A DNA stretch of 64,000 nt. Origin: Alphaproteobacteria bacterium. GTDB taxonomy: Bacteria > Pseudomonadota > Alphaproteobacteria > MPNO01 > UBA830. The stretch covers positions 1-64,000 of the forward strand of contig JAJEBT010000124.1 in the NCBI GenBank assembly GCA_022822405.1, written 5' to 3'. The position numbers were made by a program, and so were the translations under genes. How positions within the stretch are numbered: the first letter of the stretch is position 1; every line of letters begins with the position of its first letter. This document shows positions 33,562 through 42,149 of this stretch, one piece after another. Under the pieces are notes generated by a model. The model made no database searches. It was not told where the DNA came from and was given only the letters and a program-made list of their open reading frames with translations.

Positions 33562-35097
33562 TCATCCTGTGGCAGCGGCTTCAGCCATGGCCCGGAGCTC
33601 GCGGCGCAGAACCTTGTTGGCGGCATTACGCGGAAGCTCATCCAGGAACACGTATCCGCGCGGGCGCTTGTAGTCGGCGAGCGGAGACGCCAGGCACCAA
33701 GCATCGAGCACTTCCCGATTGGTGCCGTCAGCCACCACGCACGCAACGACGCGTTCCGTCAGGCGTTCATCAGGTATGCCGATCACGGCCACGTCGCGGA
33801 CCCCGCCGCACTGGCGCAACACCGTCTCGATCTCCTCGGGGTGGATATTCTCGCCGCCGGACACGATCATGTCGTCGACGCGTCCGCGCAGTTCGAGATC
33901 CCCATCCCCGAGCCAGACGGCAATGTCGCCGGTGCGGTACCAGCCATCAACCAGCTTCTCCGCGGTTGCGTCGGGCTGTCCCAGGTAGCCGGAGAACGTG
34001 GCGTCAGCCGCGGCGTCGACGAGGACCTCACCCTCCTCGCCGACATCGCACAGGTCTCCTGTTCCCGAGCCAATACGCCCGACACGGACGTCGGAGTAGA
34101 AACCTGGCCTGTATTTCGTCGGGCGTCCAGCGGGATCCGGCATGTAAAGTGCGTTCATTACCTCGGTCGTGCCGTAAATGTTGGTCATGTGCGCCCGGGG
34201 AAAGGCAGCGCGAACGCGATCGAGAAGCGGGCCCGGCATCACGGCCCCGGCATAGACCAGCGTCTCCACCGACCGCATCTTCTCCTCCGAAAACCCGGGC
34301 GCGGCCAGCAGGGCATGGAAATGCGCTGGCGCGCCGTATAGGAATGTGACCCGGTCGCGTTCAATGCAGTCGACGGCAGCGGCCGGGTCAAACGCCGAGT
34401 GCACGTAATAGGTGCCGTTCATGGTCAGTGTGCAGAGGAACGCGGAGTAGAGTCCGACCGCATGGAAGAGCGGCATGAGCCCGATGGCGCGGTTGTGGTG
34501 GCCATGGCGCAGGCCGCACTGGGTGGGAACATAGAGGATCCGTGCGTCAGTCACGCGATGCGGCAGCATCACGCCCTTTGGAAGGCCGGTGGTTCCCGAC
34601 GTGTAGAGCACGAGTGACAGCGCTTCGGGATCGGGCGGCAACCATGGCGCAAGATCGGCGGGGTTGCCGCGCCTGGAGGCAAGATCGGCAACCCCCGGCA
34701 CCATGCCGCCGACACAGAGAACCCGGCCGTCACCGACCGCCCCGCCAGCGGCAGCGGCTACAGCCTCGTCCGCCATGCATATGGCCAGGCGCGCTTCGCC
34801 GGCTTGCATCAGCGCCCGCGCCTCATCGGGCTTCAGGCGCGGATTGATCAGGCAGGGTACGACCCCGAGCCGGTGCAGTGCGAGGATCACAATGGCGTGT
34901 TCCCAGATGTTCGGGAGCATGACGGCCGCGCGGTCTCCCGGCGAGAGTCCGGTAGCAGCAAGGCCGGCCGCCATGGCCTCGGCCTCCTCGACGAGTTCGG
35001 AAAAGGACGCCGTGCGCGGACCGCGATCGTCGACCATTGCCGTTCGGTCCGGCGTGCGCGCTGCGGCCAGCCGAACGTGATCCCAAACCGTCTGCAT
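33562..35097 (-). CDS. Acyl-CoA synthetase (AMP-dependent ligase)
   Basis: A 511-aa ANL-family enzyme. The P-loop is LVLYTSGTTGLPKGVMLPHR; the aromatic-adenine site is YGTTEVMNALYM; the hinge is ELRGRVDDMIVSGGENIHP; and the C-terminal catalytic Lys lies in LPRNAANKVLRREL. It activates a carboxylic acid to its CoA thioester. AGGAAG sits 8 nt before the ATG at 35097; the open frame extends far upstream but without ANL similarity. Its partner gene downstream suggests an aromatic or small branched acid substrate; this is inference. Confidence 0.92.
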   Translation of the reverse strand: MQTVWDHVRLAAARTPDRTAMVDDRGPRTASFSELVEEAEAMAAGLAATGLSPGDRAAVMLPNIWEHAIVILALHRLGVVPCLINPRLKPDEARALMQAGEARLAICMADEAVAAAAGGAVGDGRVLCVGGMVPGVADLASRRGNPADLAPWLPPDPEALSLVLYTSGTTGLPKGVMLPHRVTDARILYVPTQCGLRHGHHNRAIGLMPLFHAVGLYSAFLCTLTMNGTYYVHSAFDPAAAVDCIERDRVTFLYGAPAHFHALLAAPGFSEEKMRSVETLVYAGAVMPGPLLDRVRAAFPRAHMTNIYGTTEVMNALYMPDPAGRPTKYRPGFYSDVRVGRIGSGTGDLCDVGEEGEVLVDAAADATFSGYLGQPDATAEKLVDGWYRTGDIAVWLGDGDLELRGRVDDMIVSGGENIHPEEIETVLRQCGGVRDVAVIGIPDERLTERVVACVVADGTNREVLDAWCLASPLADYKRPRGYVFLDELPRNAANKVLRRELRAMAEAAATG

Positions 35098-35526
35098 TGC
35101 GGTACTTCCTGTTTCCTTTACGCATACCGTGTCCACGGCAGTATAGCGGGATGGCACGGTGCAGGAACATCGCTGCCGCGGGCGGGCGGCACCCCTGGGC
35201 CTCCTCCGCACCAACGGCGTCAGCCTGTCAGAGATCATGCCGGAGTGGCCGGAGAGCAGCCGGCAACGGAAGCGGAGACGGCGGCCAAGTGATCGAATTC
35301 CATGAGGGGCCGGGAGACGATTGCCCTGCGGGGAGAACTTCGCTGTCGAGGTGATCCAAGCCCATGAGGGGCCGGGAGCCGACCAGAGGCCCCACCCCAG
35401 AACAGACAGAGACGCGAGACACTCCGCTTCTCGCGTCAACCCCCGACAGCATGCCGCAATGCCGGCCGGCGCCGGGCCCGGATGCGAAGATGGGATGAAT
35501 CCCACCCAAAATATTTTTTCTTGTTC

Positions 35527-35555
35527 ACAAAATTTTTCTGGTCTAGACATTTTGT
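35527..35555 (+). promoter_or_regulatory. AT-rich dyad upstream of the methyltransferase-MetF-MetE-rhodanese operon
   Basis: In otherwise GC-rich DNA the stretch 35507-35575 is strongly AT-rich. It contains inverted arms ACAAAAT (35527-35533) and ATTTTGT (35549-35555) with the palindrome GTCTAGAC (35541-35548) between them. The site lies about 30 bp before the operon's first ATG (35587). It looks like an operator or an activator site within the promoter; TTGTTC (35521-35526) could serve as a poor -35. The first gene itself begins with a DNA-binding-like segment and might bind here, which is speculation. Confidence 0.4.
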
Positions 35556-35586
35556 TTGCAAATTGCCTTCAGAGAGGCCGGGTGAG

Positions 35587-36981
35587 ATGTCGGAAAACTC
35601 GGAGCTGCTCGAGAGCATCGAGAAACATTGCCGGCGCAACCGGATTTCGGAAACGACATTCGGACGCCGCGCAGTCAATGACGGCAAGTTCGTTGGCCGC
35701 CTCCGTGCAGGGGGGCGCGTGACCACCGCGGTCGTCGCTCAAGTGGAGAAGTTCATGGAAAAGACAGCGGACGAACGGAATTCCATGCAGACCTACGATC
35801 CCCGGATCGATTCCCCGTCCCCGGCGACAGGACCTTCGGATTCCGGGAACGGCGACCAGAAGCAGCATTTCCGGTTCTACGACAACCGCCAGAAATACCT
35901 CCTCTTCGTCAATACCTGCTCGGAAAAGTGGGCAGTGGCGGACCGCGTCGGCCAGGAACTGAAACGCCTCCAGGTCCGGCCGCCGGCGCTCAGGGTCTTC
36001 GACGCCGGCATGGGCGACGGCACCGTGCTCACCCGGGTGATGCGGAACATGCACCACCTTCATCCAACCGTGCCGTTCTATGTCGTCGGCAAGGAAATCA
36101 GCCTCGAGGACGTGCGGCTCACGCTCGAGAAATTGCCAGACCGGTTCAACGAGCATCCGGCAACTGTCGTCGTGATCACCAACATGTTCTACAGCGAAGC
36201 GGCCGCGCTGACGCCGCACGCGCCGGAGAATGCGGCACGGCTCAATTGGCGCGAGGTGGCGCTCGTCGGAGATTCTTCGCATGACTTTGCCGACCAGATC
36301 GCCGATCTCGAATCGGAGATCGCCGAGGGTTGGCAGGTACGGACGAGCGCGAAGTCCGGCAACCCGCTCTATATCCGGCCGTCGGTGCTCATCCTGTATC
36401 GCAACGACCACAAGATCCTGCTCGATGGCATCATCCCGCGCCCCGGCCTGGCGAGCCGCGACTACAACCTGATCATCGCCTCGCAGCCTTACCGGGCACG
36501 CGCGTCTCTCGACCTCAAGGTCAGGCGCGTGCTGGCGCCGCTGGCCCGGGCGTTGGCGCCGGGCGGGCGGATGCTGGCCATCCATTCCCACGGCAACGAT
36601 CCCGGACTTGAGGTCATCCGCCACGTCTGGCCGGACGAGAACCCCTTCCAGCACAGCCGCCATACGCTCCTGTCAGCGCTAAAGAAGGAGCTCGGCCGCG
36701 GCGGCCAGGGGCTGAATTTCGGGCCGGGCGCAGACCGGAGCGCGCTATTTCGCTACGTCATGCACACCCTGCCGACCGAGATTGGGACCTCGATCGGAAC
36801 GTCGACGCTGCTGGCCGCGTGGAACGCCGCGGTCTATGTCGCCCAGATCGAAGACGTGCGCCTCGAACCGGTGATGGCCGACGGAAGGTATCTTGACGCT
36901 ACCCGCGAGGTCCTCCAGAAACACGGTGGCCTATGGTTTCTCGACGAATCCTTCGTCGTCTCAAGGAGAGGCAACGCATGA
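35587..36981 (+). CDS. SAM-dependent methyltransferase-like protein with N-terminal HTH-like segment
   Basis: A 464-aa protein. Residues 1-60 (CRRNRISETTFGRRAVNDGK, LRAGGRVTTAVVAQVEKFM) resemble a short helix-turn-helix module. Residues 120-165 contain a class I methyltransferase motif LRVFDAGMGDGTVLTRVM (glycine-rich SAM loop), and PLARALAPGGRMLAIHSHG resembles a post-motif strand. The family is common next to MetF- and MetE-like genes, but its methyl acceptor is not known to me. The ATG at 35587 follows the AT-rich dyad. The stop overlaps the MetF-like ATG by four bases (ATGA). Confidence 0.75.
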   Translation: MSENSELLESIEKHCRRNRISETTFGRRAVNDGKFVGRLRAGGRVTTAVVAQVEKFMEKTADERNSMQTYDPRIDSPSPATGPSDSGNGDQKQHFRFYDNRQKYLLFVNTCSEKWAVADRVGQELKRLQVRPPALRVFDAGMGDGTVLTRVMRNMHHLHPTVPFYVVGKEISLEDVRLTLEKLPDRFNEHPATVVVITNMFYSEAAALTPHAPENAARLNWREVALVGDSSHDFADQIADLESEIAEGWQVRTSAKSGNPLYIRPSVLILYRNDHKILLDGIIPRPGLASRDYNLIIASQPYRARASLDLKVRRVLAPLARALAPGGRMLAIHSHGNDPGLEVIRHVWPDENPFQHSRHTLLSALKKELGRGGQGLNFGPGADRSALFRYVMHTLPTEIGTSIGTSTLLAAWNAAVYVAQIEDVRLEPVMADGRYLDATREVLQKHGGLWFLDESFVVSRRGNA

Positions 36982-37880
36982 GCCAACTCACCGAAGCGTT
37001 CTCCGCGGGGCGCTTCATCATCACTGCCGAGCTATCGCCCCCCGTCTCGGCATCCGCCGATGATCTCCGGTCCAGGGCCACCGTGCTGGAAGGTCGGGTC
37101 GACGCCGTCAACGTCACCGATGGCGCCAGCGCGCGCGCCCACATGTCCAGCGTCGCCGCCGCCACCCTCCTTCTCCGGCAGGGAATCGAACCCGTGCTGC
37201 AGATGACGTGCCGCGACCGCAACCGGATCGCGCTCCAGAGCGATCTTCTCGGTGCCGCCGCGCTCGGCATCGAAAACGTCCTGATCATGCGCGGCGACGA
37301 CCCGTCGGCAGGCGACCAGCCGGACGCCAAGCCGGTCTTCGACCTCGAAAGCCGCGACCTGATGGAAACCGCGCGCCGCATGTGCGACGAGGGCATGCTG
37401 CCGTCTGGCCGGCGCATCGCGTCGCCCCCGGATCTGGTCATCGGCGGCGCCGACACTCCGATGGATCCGGACGCCGGACAGTGGAAACCGGACAGCCTCC
37501 TCGCCAAGCTCGAAGCCGGCGCGCGTTTCATCCAGACGCAGTTCTGCTTCGACGAGGGCATCGTGCGCCGATACGCCGCGGCGCTCGTGGACCACGGTAT
37601 CGCCGAGCGCTGTGCAGTCGTGATCGGAATTGGTCCCATCGCGTCGGCGAGATCGGCCCGGTGGATGCGCGAAAATCTCTGGGGCACGACCATTCCAGAC
37701 CCGCTGATCGAACGGCTGGAAGCGGCGGACGACGAAAAGGCGGAGGGAACGCGGATCTGCGCGGAGTTGATCGCCGCCTATTCCCGGATCGAGGGCGTCG
37801 CAGGCGTCCACCTGATGGCGCCTCTGGGTATTGACGCCATCCCCGCCGCAATAGAAGAGTCGGGGGTCAGGAACGGCTGA
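36978..37880 (+). CDS. MetF-like methylenetetrahydrofolate reductase homologue
   Basis: A 300-aa TIM-barrel protein with FIITAELSPPVSASADDL (MetF EFFPP-like N-terminal Glu), DAVNVTDGASARAHMSS, LGIENVLIMRGDDPSAGDQP and ARFIQTQFCFDEGIVRRYA. These are the conserved folate- and flavin-binding regions of MetF. It normally reduces 5,10-methylene-THF to 5-methyl-THF. Here it is coupled by overlap to the methyltransferase-like gene and followed 20 bp later by a MetE-like gene, so it may run the reaction in a methyl-transfer pathway rather than in routine methionine synthesis. Confidence 0.85.
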   Translation: MSQLTEAFSAGRFIITAELSPPVSASADDLRSRATVLEGRVDAVNVTDGASARAHMSSVAAATLLLRQGIEPVLQMTCRDRNRIALQSDLLGAAALGIENVLIMRGDDPSAGDQPDAKPVFDLESRDLMETARRMCDEGMLPSGRRIASPPDLVIGGADTPMDPDAGQWKPDSLLAKLEAGARFIQTQFCFDEGIVRRYAAALVDHGIAERCAVVIGIGPIASARSARWMRENLWGTTIPDPLIERLEAADDEKAEGTRICAELIAAYSRIEGVAGVHLMAPLGIDAIPAAIEESGVRNG

Positions 37881-37900
37881 TTCGGGCCAAGGAGAATGTG

Positions 37901-39028
37901 ATGAGCAACGCCAAACCCTTCTTTCGCGCCGACCAGGTCGGCAGTCTGCTCCGCCCGCGGCACCTGCTCGATGCCCGCCAGAAATGGCAGGCTGACGAGA
38001 TCAGCCGCGAGGAGCTGCGGGAAATCGAGGACGGCGCGATCGCCGAGTGCGTACGGCTTCAGGAGGAAATCGGCCTCGAGGCGATCACCGATGGCGAGTT
38101 CCGGCGCGAAAACTGGTGGATCGACTTCATCTCGGCGATCGACGGAATCAAGATCAGCGCCCCGGACACCGACGCGGGTTTCTTCAGCGATGAGGACAAC
38201 CCGGGCGGCTACGTTCCCAAGAACGTACTGACGACCGGTAGACTCGGCGGCGGCGGCGCGATCTCGATCGCCGATTTCGAGTTCCTCAAGGCGCAGACGT
38301 CGAGGACGCCGAAGGTAACGATCCCGTCGCCGAGCCGCATCCACTTCCATGGCGGCCGCGCTGCCGTCAACGCCGACGTCTATCCATCCATGGACGATTT
38401 CTGGAACGACGTCGCGGCCGTCTACCAGGCCGAGATCGCCGCGCTCGAGGCCCGCGGCTGCACCTACATCCAGATTGACGACCCGGTACTTACATATTTT
38501 CTCGACGATCGCCTGCGCGGAAACGTCGCTGATATCGGTGAGGATCCCGACTTGCTCCTCGGACTCTACGGTGATGTCCTCGATACCTGCATTTCCCGGC
38601 GTTCCGCCAACACCACGATCTCGATTCATCTCTGCCGCGGCAACGCGCAGAGCCAGTGGATCGCCGTGGGCAGCTACGACCGCATGGCTGCTGAACTGTT
38701 TCCGCGCCTCGCTGTCGATTCCTGGTTCCTCGAGTATGACGACGAACGGTCGGGCGGTTTCGAACCGCTCCGCCACATCCCGGACGGCACGAAGGTCGTT
38801 CTCGGGCTCGTCACCACCAAGACCGGACGCATGGAGGAGCGCGACGAGATTCGGGCGCGAATTGCCGAAGCCGCAAAGGTGGTCCCATTCGAGAATCTGG
38901 CCCTCAGTCCGCAGTGCGGTTTCGCATCGATCGATATCGGCAACAAGATCGCTTTCGAGGATCAGAACGCCAAGCTCAGGATGATCGTCGAGATTGCCGC
39001 CGACGTGTGGGACGACGCGGCCTCGTGA
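37901..39028 (+). CDS. MetE-like zinc methyltransferase (cobalamin-independent methionine synthase family)
   Basis: A 375-aa protein corresponding to the catalytic C-terminal half of MetE. The zinc ligands are visible as His and Cys in SIHLCRGN, Glu in WFLEYDDERSGG, and a late Cys in LSPQCGFASIDIG. Full MetE is about twice as long. Single-domain members transfer methyl or alkyl groups between thiols and folate, and include coenzyme M transferases, so the thiol acceptor is open. AAGGAG precedes the ATG at 37901 by 6 nt; a GTG one codon earlier is possible. Confidence 0.88.
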   Translation: MSNAKPFFRADQVGSLLRPRHLLDARQKWQADEISREELREIEDGAIAECVRLQEEIGLEAITDGEFRRENWWIDFISAIDGIKISAPDTDAGFFSDEDNPGGYVPKNVLTTGRLGGGGAISIADFEFLKAQTSRTPKVTIPSPSRIHFHGGRAAVNADVYPSMDDFWNDVAAVYQAEIAALEARGCTYIQIDDPVLTYFLDDRLRGNVADIGEDPDLLLGLYGDVLDTCISRRSANTTISIHLCRGNAQSQWIAVGSYDRMAAELFPRLAVDSWFLEYDDERSGGFEPLRHIPDGTKVVLGLVTTKTGRMEERDEIRARIAEAAKVVPFENLALSPQCGFASIDIGNKIAFEDQNAKLRMIVEIAADVWDDAAS

Positions 39029-39041
39029 CGGAATCGCGAGA

Positions 39042-40628
39042 ATGACAGGATCGATCACCGCCGCGGCGCTCAAGGGCATGCTGCATGACGGCAGCGAACT
39101 CGCCCTCCTCGACGTGCGCGAGGCCGGCCAGTTCGGCATCGACCACATGCTGCACGCCGTGCCCTGCCCCTACAGCACGCTCGAGGCTCGGGTCTGGGAA
39201 CTGGTCCCGCGCAAGAATGTCCGCACCGTCCTGGTTGACGAGGGCGACGGTGTGGCCGGAAAGGCAGCTGCAAGACTCACCGGTCTGGGATACACCGACA
39301 TCGCCGTCCTCGTCGGCGGCAACCCGTCCTGGCGCGAGGCCGGATACGAGAGCTTCGAAGGCGTCAACGTGCCATCAAAGGCGTTCGGCGAGATCGTGGA
39401 GCAGGTCGAGGAAACCCCGCACATCACCGCGGACGAACTGCACGGGATGATCGATCGCGGTGAAAACCTGATCATACTCGATGGACGGACGCCGGCTGAA
39501 CACAGCCGGATGTCGATCCCCGGCGGAATCTCGGTGCCGAATGCCGAGATGGTCCTACGGGTCCACGATCTCGCTCCCGACCCCGATACCACGGTCGTGG
39601 TGAACTGCGCCGGCCGAACGCGATCGATCATCGGCGCCCAAGGCCTGATCAACGCCGGAATTCCCAACCGGGTGGTCGCGCTCGAGGCCGGCACCATGGG
39701 CTGGACTTTGGCTGGCCACACGCTGGAGCACGGCAGCAGCCGGCGCTATCCCGGTTCGGTGAGCAGAGCGGCGCGCGCGGCAGCGTCCGCCTATGGCGGA
39801 AAACTGCTGCGCGAATGCGGTATATCGGCGGTCGACGCCGATACCCTTGAACGATGGTGGGCCGACGAAGAACGCACCCTGTTCTTTTTCGACGTGCGCG
39901 CGGAGGACGAGTTCCTTGCCGGGCACCCTCCGGGAGCCATTCATGCCCCGGGCGGACAGCTCGTCCAGGCAACCGACCGTTGGTGCGGCGTGTGGGGCGC
40001 GCGGATCGTTCTGTTCGACACGACGCCGGGCGCGCGCGGAGCCGTCACCGCGCACTGGCTCAGGCAGATGGGTTGGGACGTCCACGTCATGACCGGGGAA
40101 CCGGGCAGCGCGACCGTGAAAATCCCTGGCGGGCCGGTCCCGGCGTCGCCGGCGGTCGACACGATCACAACCGACGAACTCGCCAACGCCATCGCGGCGG
40201 ATGACGCCTTCATCATCGACGCCGGCCATTCGATGGATCACCGCGCCGGCCACCTGCCGACCGCGACATGGGCGATCAGGCCCCGTCTCGAACGGGTCGG
40301 GATCCCGCCGGACCGGCCGGTCGTCGTCTATTCGGAGCACGAGACCCGCGCCAGGCTGGTGGCGCGCGATCTGATCGAGTCCGGAAGCGGCAATGTCGCG
40401 GTCCTCTCCGGCGGCCGGAACGCATGGGTGGCGGAAAACCGACCGCTCGAGGCATCGCCAGGCGCGCCGACTGACGAAGAAGCGATCGATTTCCTGTTCT
40501 GGGTGTCGAGCCGCCACCAAGGCGACGATGCGGCGGCACTCGCCTACCTCGCCTGGGAAGAAAATCTTCCCGCGCAGATCGCCGCTGACGGCGACGCGCG
40601 ATTTGTCATAGCGCCGCCGTCTCCCTGA
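39042..40628 (+). CDS. Four-domain rhodanese-like protein with one active site
   Basis: A 528-aa protein of four rhodanese domains (about residues 1-110, 120-235, 265-380 and 385-495). Only domain 2 keeps the catalytic cysteine, in VVVNCAGRTRS. The equivalent loops in domains 1, 3 and 4 read VLVDEGDG, VLFDTTPGARG and VVYSEHETRA, without Cys. Such tandem rhodaneses transfer sulfane sulfur or act as regulatory/scaffold domains. It is 13 bp downstream of the MetE-like gene, linking sulfur handling to methyl transfer. The start is the ATG at 39042. Confidence 0.85.
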   Translation: MTGSITAAALKGMLHDGSELALLDVREAGQFGIDHMLHAVPCPYSTLEARVWELVPRKNVRTVLVDEGDGVAGKAAARLTGLGYTDIAVLVGGNPSWREAGYESFEGVNVPSKAFGEIVEQVEETPHITADELHGMIDRGENLIILDGRTPAEHSRMSIPGGISVPNAEMVLRVHDLAPDPDTTVVVNCAGRTRSIIGAQGLINAGIPNRVVALEAGTMGWTLAGHTLEHGSSRRYPGSVSRAARAAASAYGGKLLRECGISAVDADTLERWWADEERTLFFFDVRAEDEFLAGHPPGAIHAPGGQLVQATDRWCGVWGARIVLFDTTPGARGAVTAHWLRQMGWDVHVMTGEPGSATVKIPGGPVPASPAVDTITTDELANAIAADDAFIIDAGHSMDHRAGHLPTATWAIRPRLERVGIPPDRPVVVYSEHETRARLVARDLIESGSGNVAVLSGGRNAWVAENRPLEASPGAPTDEEAIDFLFWVSSRHQGDDAAALAYLAWEENLPAQIAADGDARFVIAPPSP

Positions 40629-40817
40629 GCCAAGATCCCGAGCGCGGCTCCCTGCCCGACCGCAGCAACCCTGCCCGCCTTTTCTTCGCACCGCCCCCCG
40701 GACACAGAAGATGCGCGACCAAGCCGGCGTCGGGGCAGATAACGGACCAGGGTATTTTCCTGTGCGGACAACTCGGGCACTATGGCGGCCTGCCGCGACT
40801 TCGGGGGGAGGTAGCCA

Positions 40818-42026
40818 ATGGCGATACCGCTCAGCCTTCATGAAACGACATCCGAGGATTTCATCGCACGCGCGGCAGCACTGCGGCCGTTGATCGCCGA
40901 CAGGGCCGCAGCCGCGGAGGATGCGCGGCAGGTTCCCGAGGAGGTAATCGACGAAGTCAGGAAGGGCGGTTTCTTCCGACTGCTGCAGCCGAAGCGCTTC
41001 GGCGGGCTCGAACGCGATTCCGCCACTGTGATGCGCTGCGTGATCGAATGGGCATCCGCCGACGCATCCATCGGGTGGGTCTGTGCCCTTGGCGTTGTGC
41101 ACCAGTGGCTGGTTGCCCAGTTCCCGATGCGCTGCCAGGAGGACGTTTGGGGCGATAACCCTGACGCCATCGTCTGCGGGTCTTATGCGCCGGCGGGCGA
41201 ATGCCGCTCCGCCGACGGCGGCTATCGGGTGTCGGGGAAGTTCCACTTCGCCAGCGGCGTGGACGTCATGGACTGGGCGGTCATCGGCCTTTTCTTTCCA
41301 CCCGACGAGGAGGACGGGAGCCCGATGCCGGGTTTTGCGATGGTTCCGAAGGCCGATTTCTCGATCGAGGACGACTGGCACATGATGGGCCTGGCCGGCA
41401 CCGGATCGAAGACCATAGTCTGCGACGACATGTTCGTTCCACGGCATTGCCGGGTCACATTCGCCGAGCTCGCCTCCGGCAATTCGCCGGGCTACCAGGC
41501 TCTCGGAAGCAACCTCTACCGCTACCCGTTGCTGTCGATCATTGCCTACGGAATCGCCACGCCGGCGCTGGGCTGCCTCAACGGCGCGCTGGACACCTTC
41601 CTCGACGAGATGGGCACCCGCGTCACCCGCGGGGCCGTGGTTCTGGGAGGCAAGAATGTCCGCGACTTCCAGGCCGTTCAGATGCGGGTCGGAAGAGCCG
41701 CCGCCAACCTCAAGGCGGCCCGAGCAATGCTCTTCGAGCAGCTCGAACTGTCGCGCGCGAAGATCGTCGACCAGGGCGAGACGCTTTCGGTCCGCGACCG
41801 CCTGGAGAACCGGATCACACAGGCAAAGCTCGTCGAACTTTCGATCGAAGGGCTTGAGGAACTGTTCGGCGCCGTTGGTGGACAGGGAATTCACCTATCC
41901 CGGCACATCCAACGCGCCTGGCGCGACGCTCACGCAGTTGCCCATCATGTGAGCTTCAACTGGGATGCGCTCAGCGCCATGTACGGGCAAAGCCTGCTGG
42001 GACTCGAACCCGAAGGCCAGTACTGA
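40818..42026 (+). CDS. Flavin-dependent monooxygenase of the acyl-CoA dehydrogenase fold
   Basis: A 402-aa protein with an acyl-CoA dehydrogenase-type fold but aligned to group D flavin monooxygenases (HsaA/HpaB/DszC-like). Visible regions are EVRKGGFFRLLQPKRFGGLE, ASIGWVCALGVVHQWLVAQF, GKFHFASGVDVMDW, and a C-terminal AVGGQGIHLSRHIQRAWRDA. It likely uses reduced FMN supplied by a reductase not seen in the window. Candidates for substrate are phenols, steroid-like rings or organosulfur compounds. It starts 190 bp after the rhodanese gene. Confidence 0.83.
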   Translation: MAIPLSLHETTSEDFIARAAALRPLIADRAAAAEDARQVPEEVIDEVRKGGFFRLLQPKRFGGLERDSATVMRCVIEWASADASIGWVCALGVVHQWLVAQFPMRCQEDVWGDNPDAIVCGSYAPAGECRSADGGYRVSGKFHFASGVDVMDWAVIGLFFPPDEEDGSPMPGFAMVPKADFSIEDDWHMMGLAGTGSKTIVCDDMFVPRHCRVTFAELASGNSPGYQALGSNLYRYPLLSIIAYGIATPALGCLNGALDTFLDEMGTRVTRGAVVLGGKNVRDFQAVQMRVGRAAANLKAARAMLFEQLELSRAKIVDQGETLSVRDRLENRITQAKLVELSIEGLEELFGAVGGQGIHLSRHIQRAWRDAHAVAHHVSFNWDALSAMYGQSLLGLEPEGQY

Positions 42027-42149
42027 ACCCTACGCCAAGAACAGCCGCCGAGCTCCGCGTCTGGAGGCCTTGTCCCGACGTTCGGCGATTGGCATCATGA
42101 ATTCTGCCGGGCTCAACGCTGAAGTGCAGCCCACTTGACGGATTTATTC

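Noticed and set aside
35098-35550. N-terminal extension of the acyl-CoA synthetase frame
   Set aside because: No ANL similarity; the ATG at 35097 has a good ribosome-binding site and begins the family domain.
39555-41894. 779-aa minus-strand open frame across the rhodanese and flavin monooxygenase genes
   Set aside because: A long antisense frame typical of GC-rich DNA; both plus-strand genes have clear motifs.
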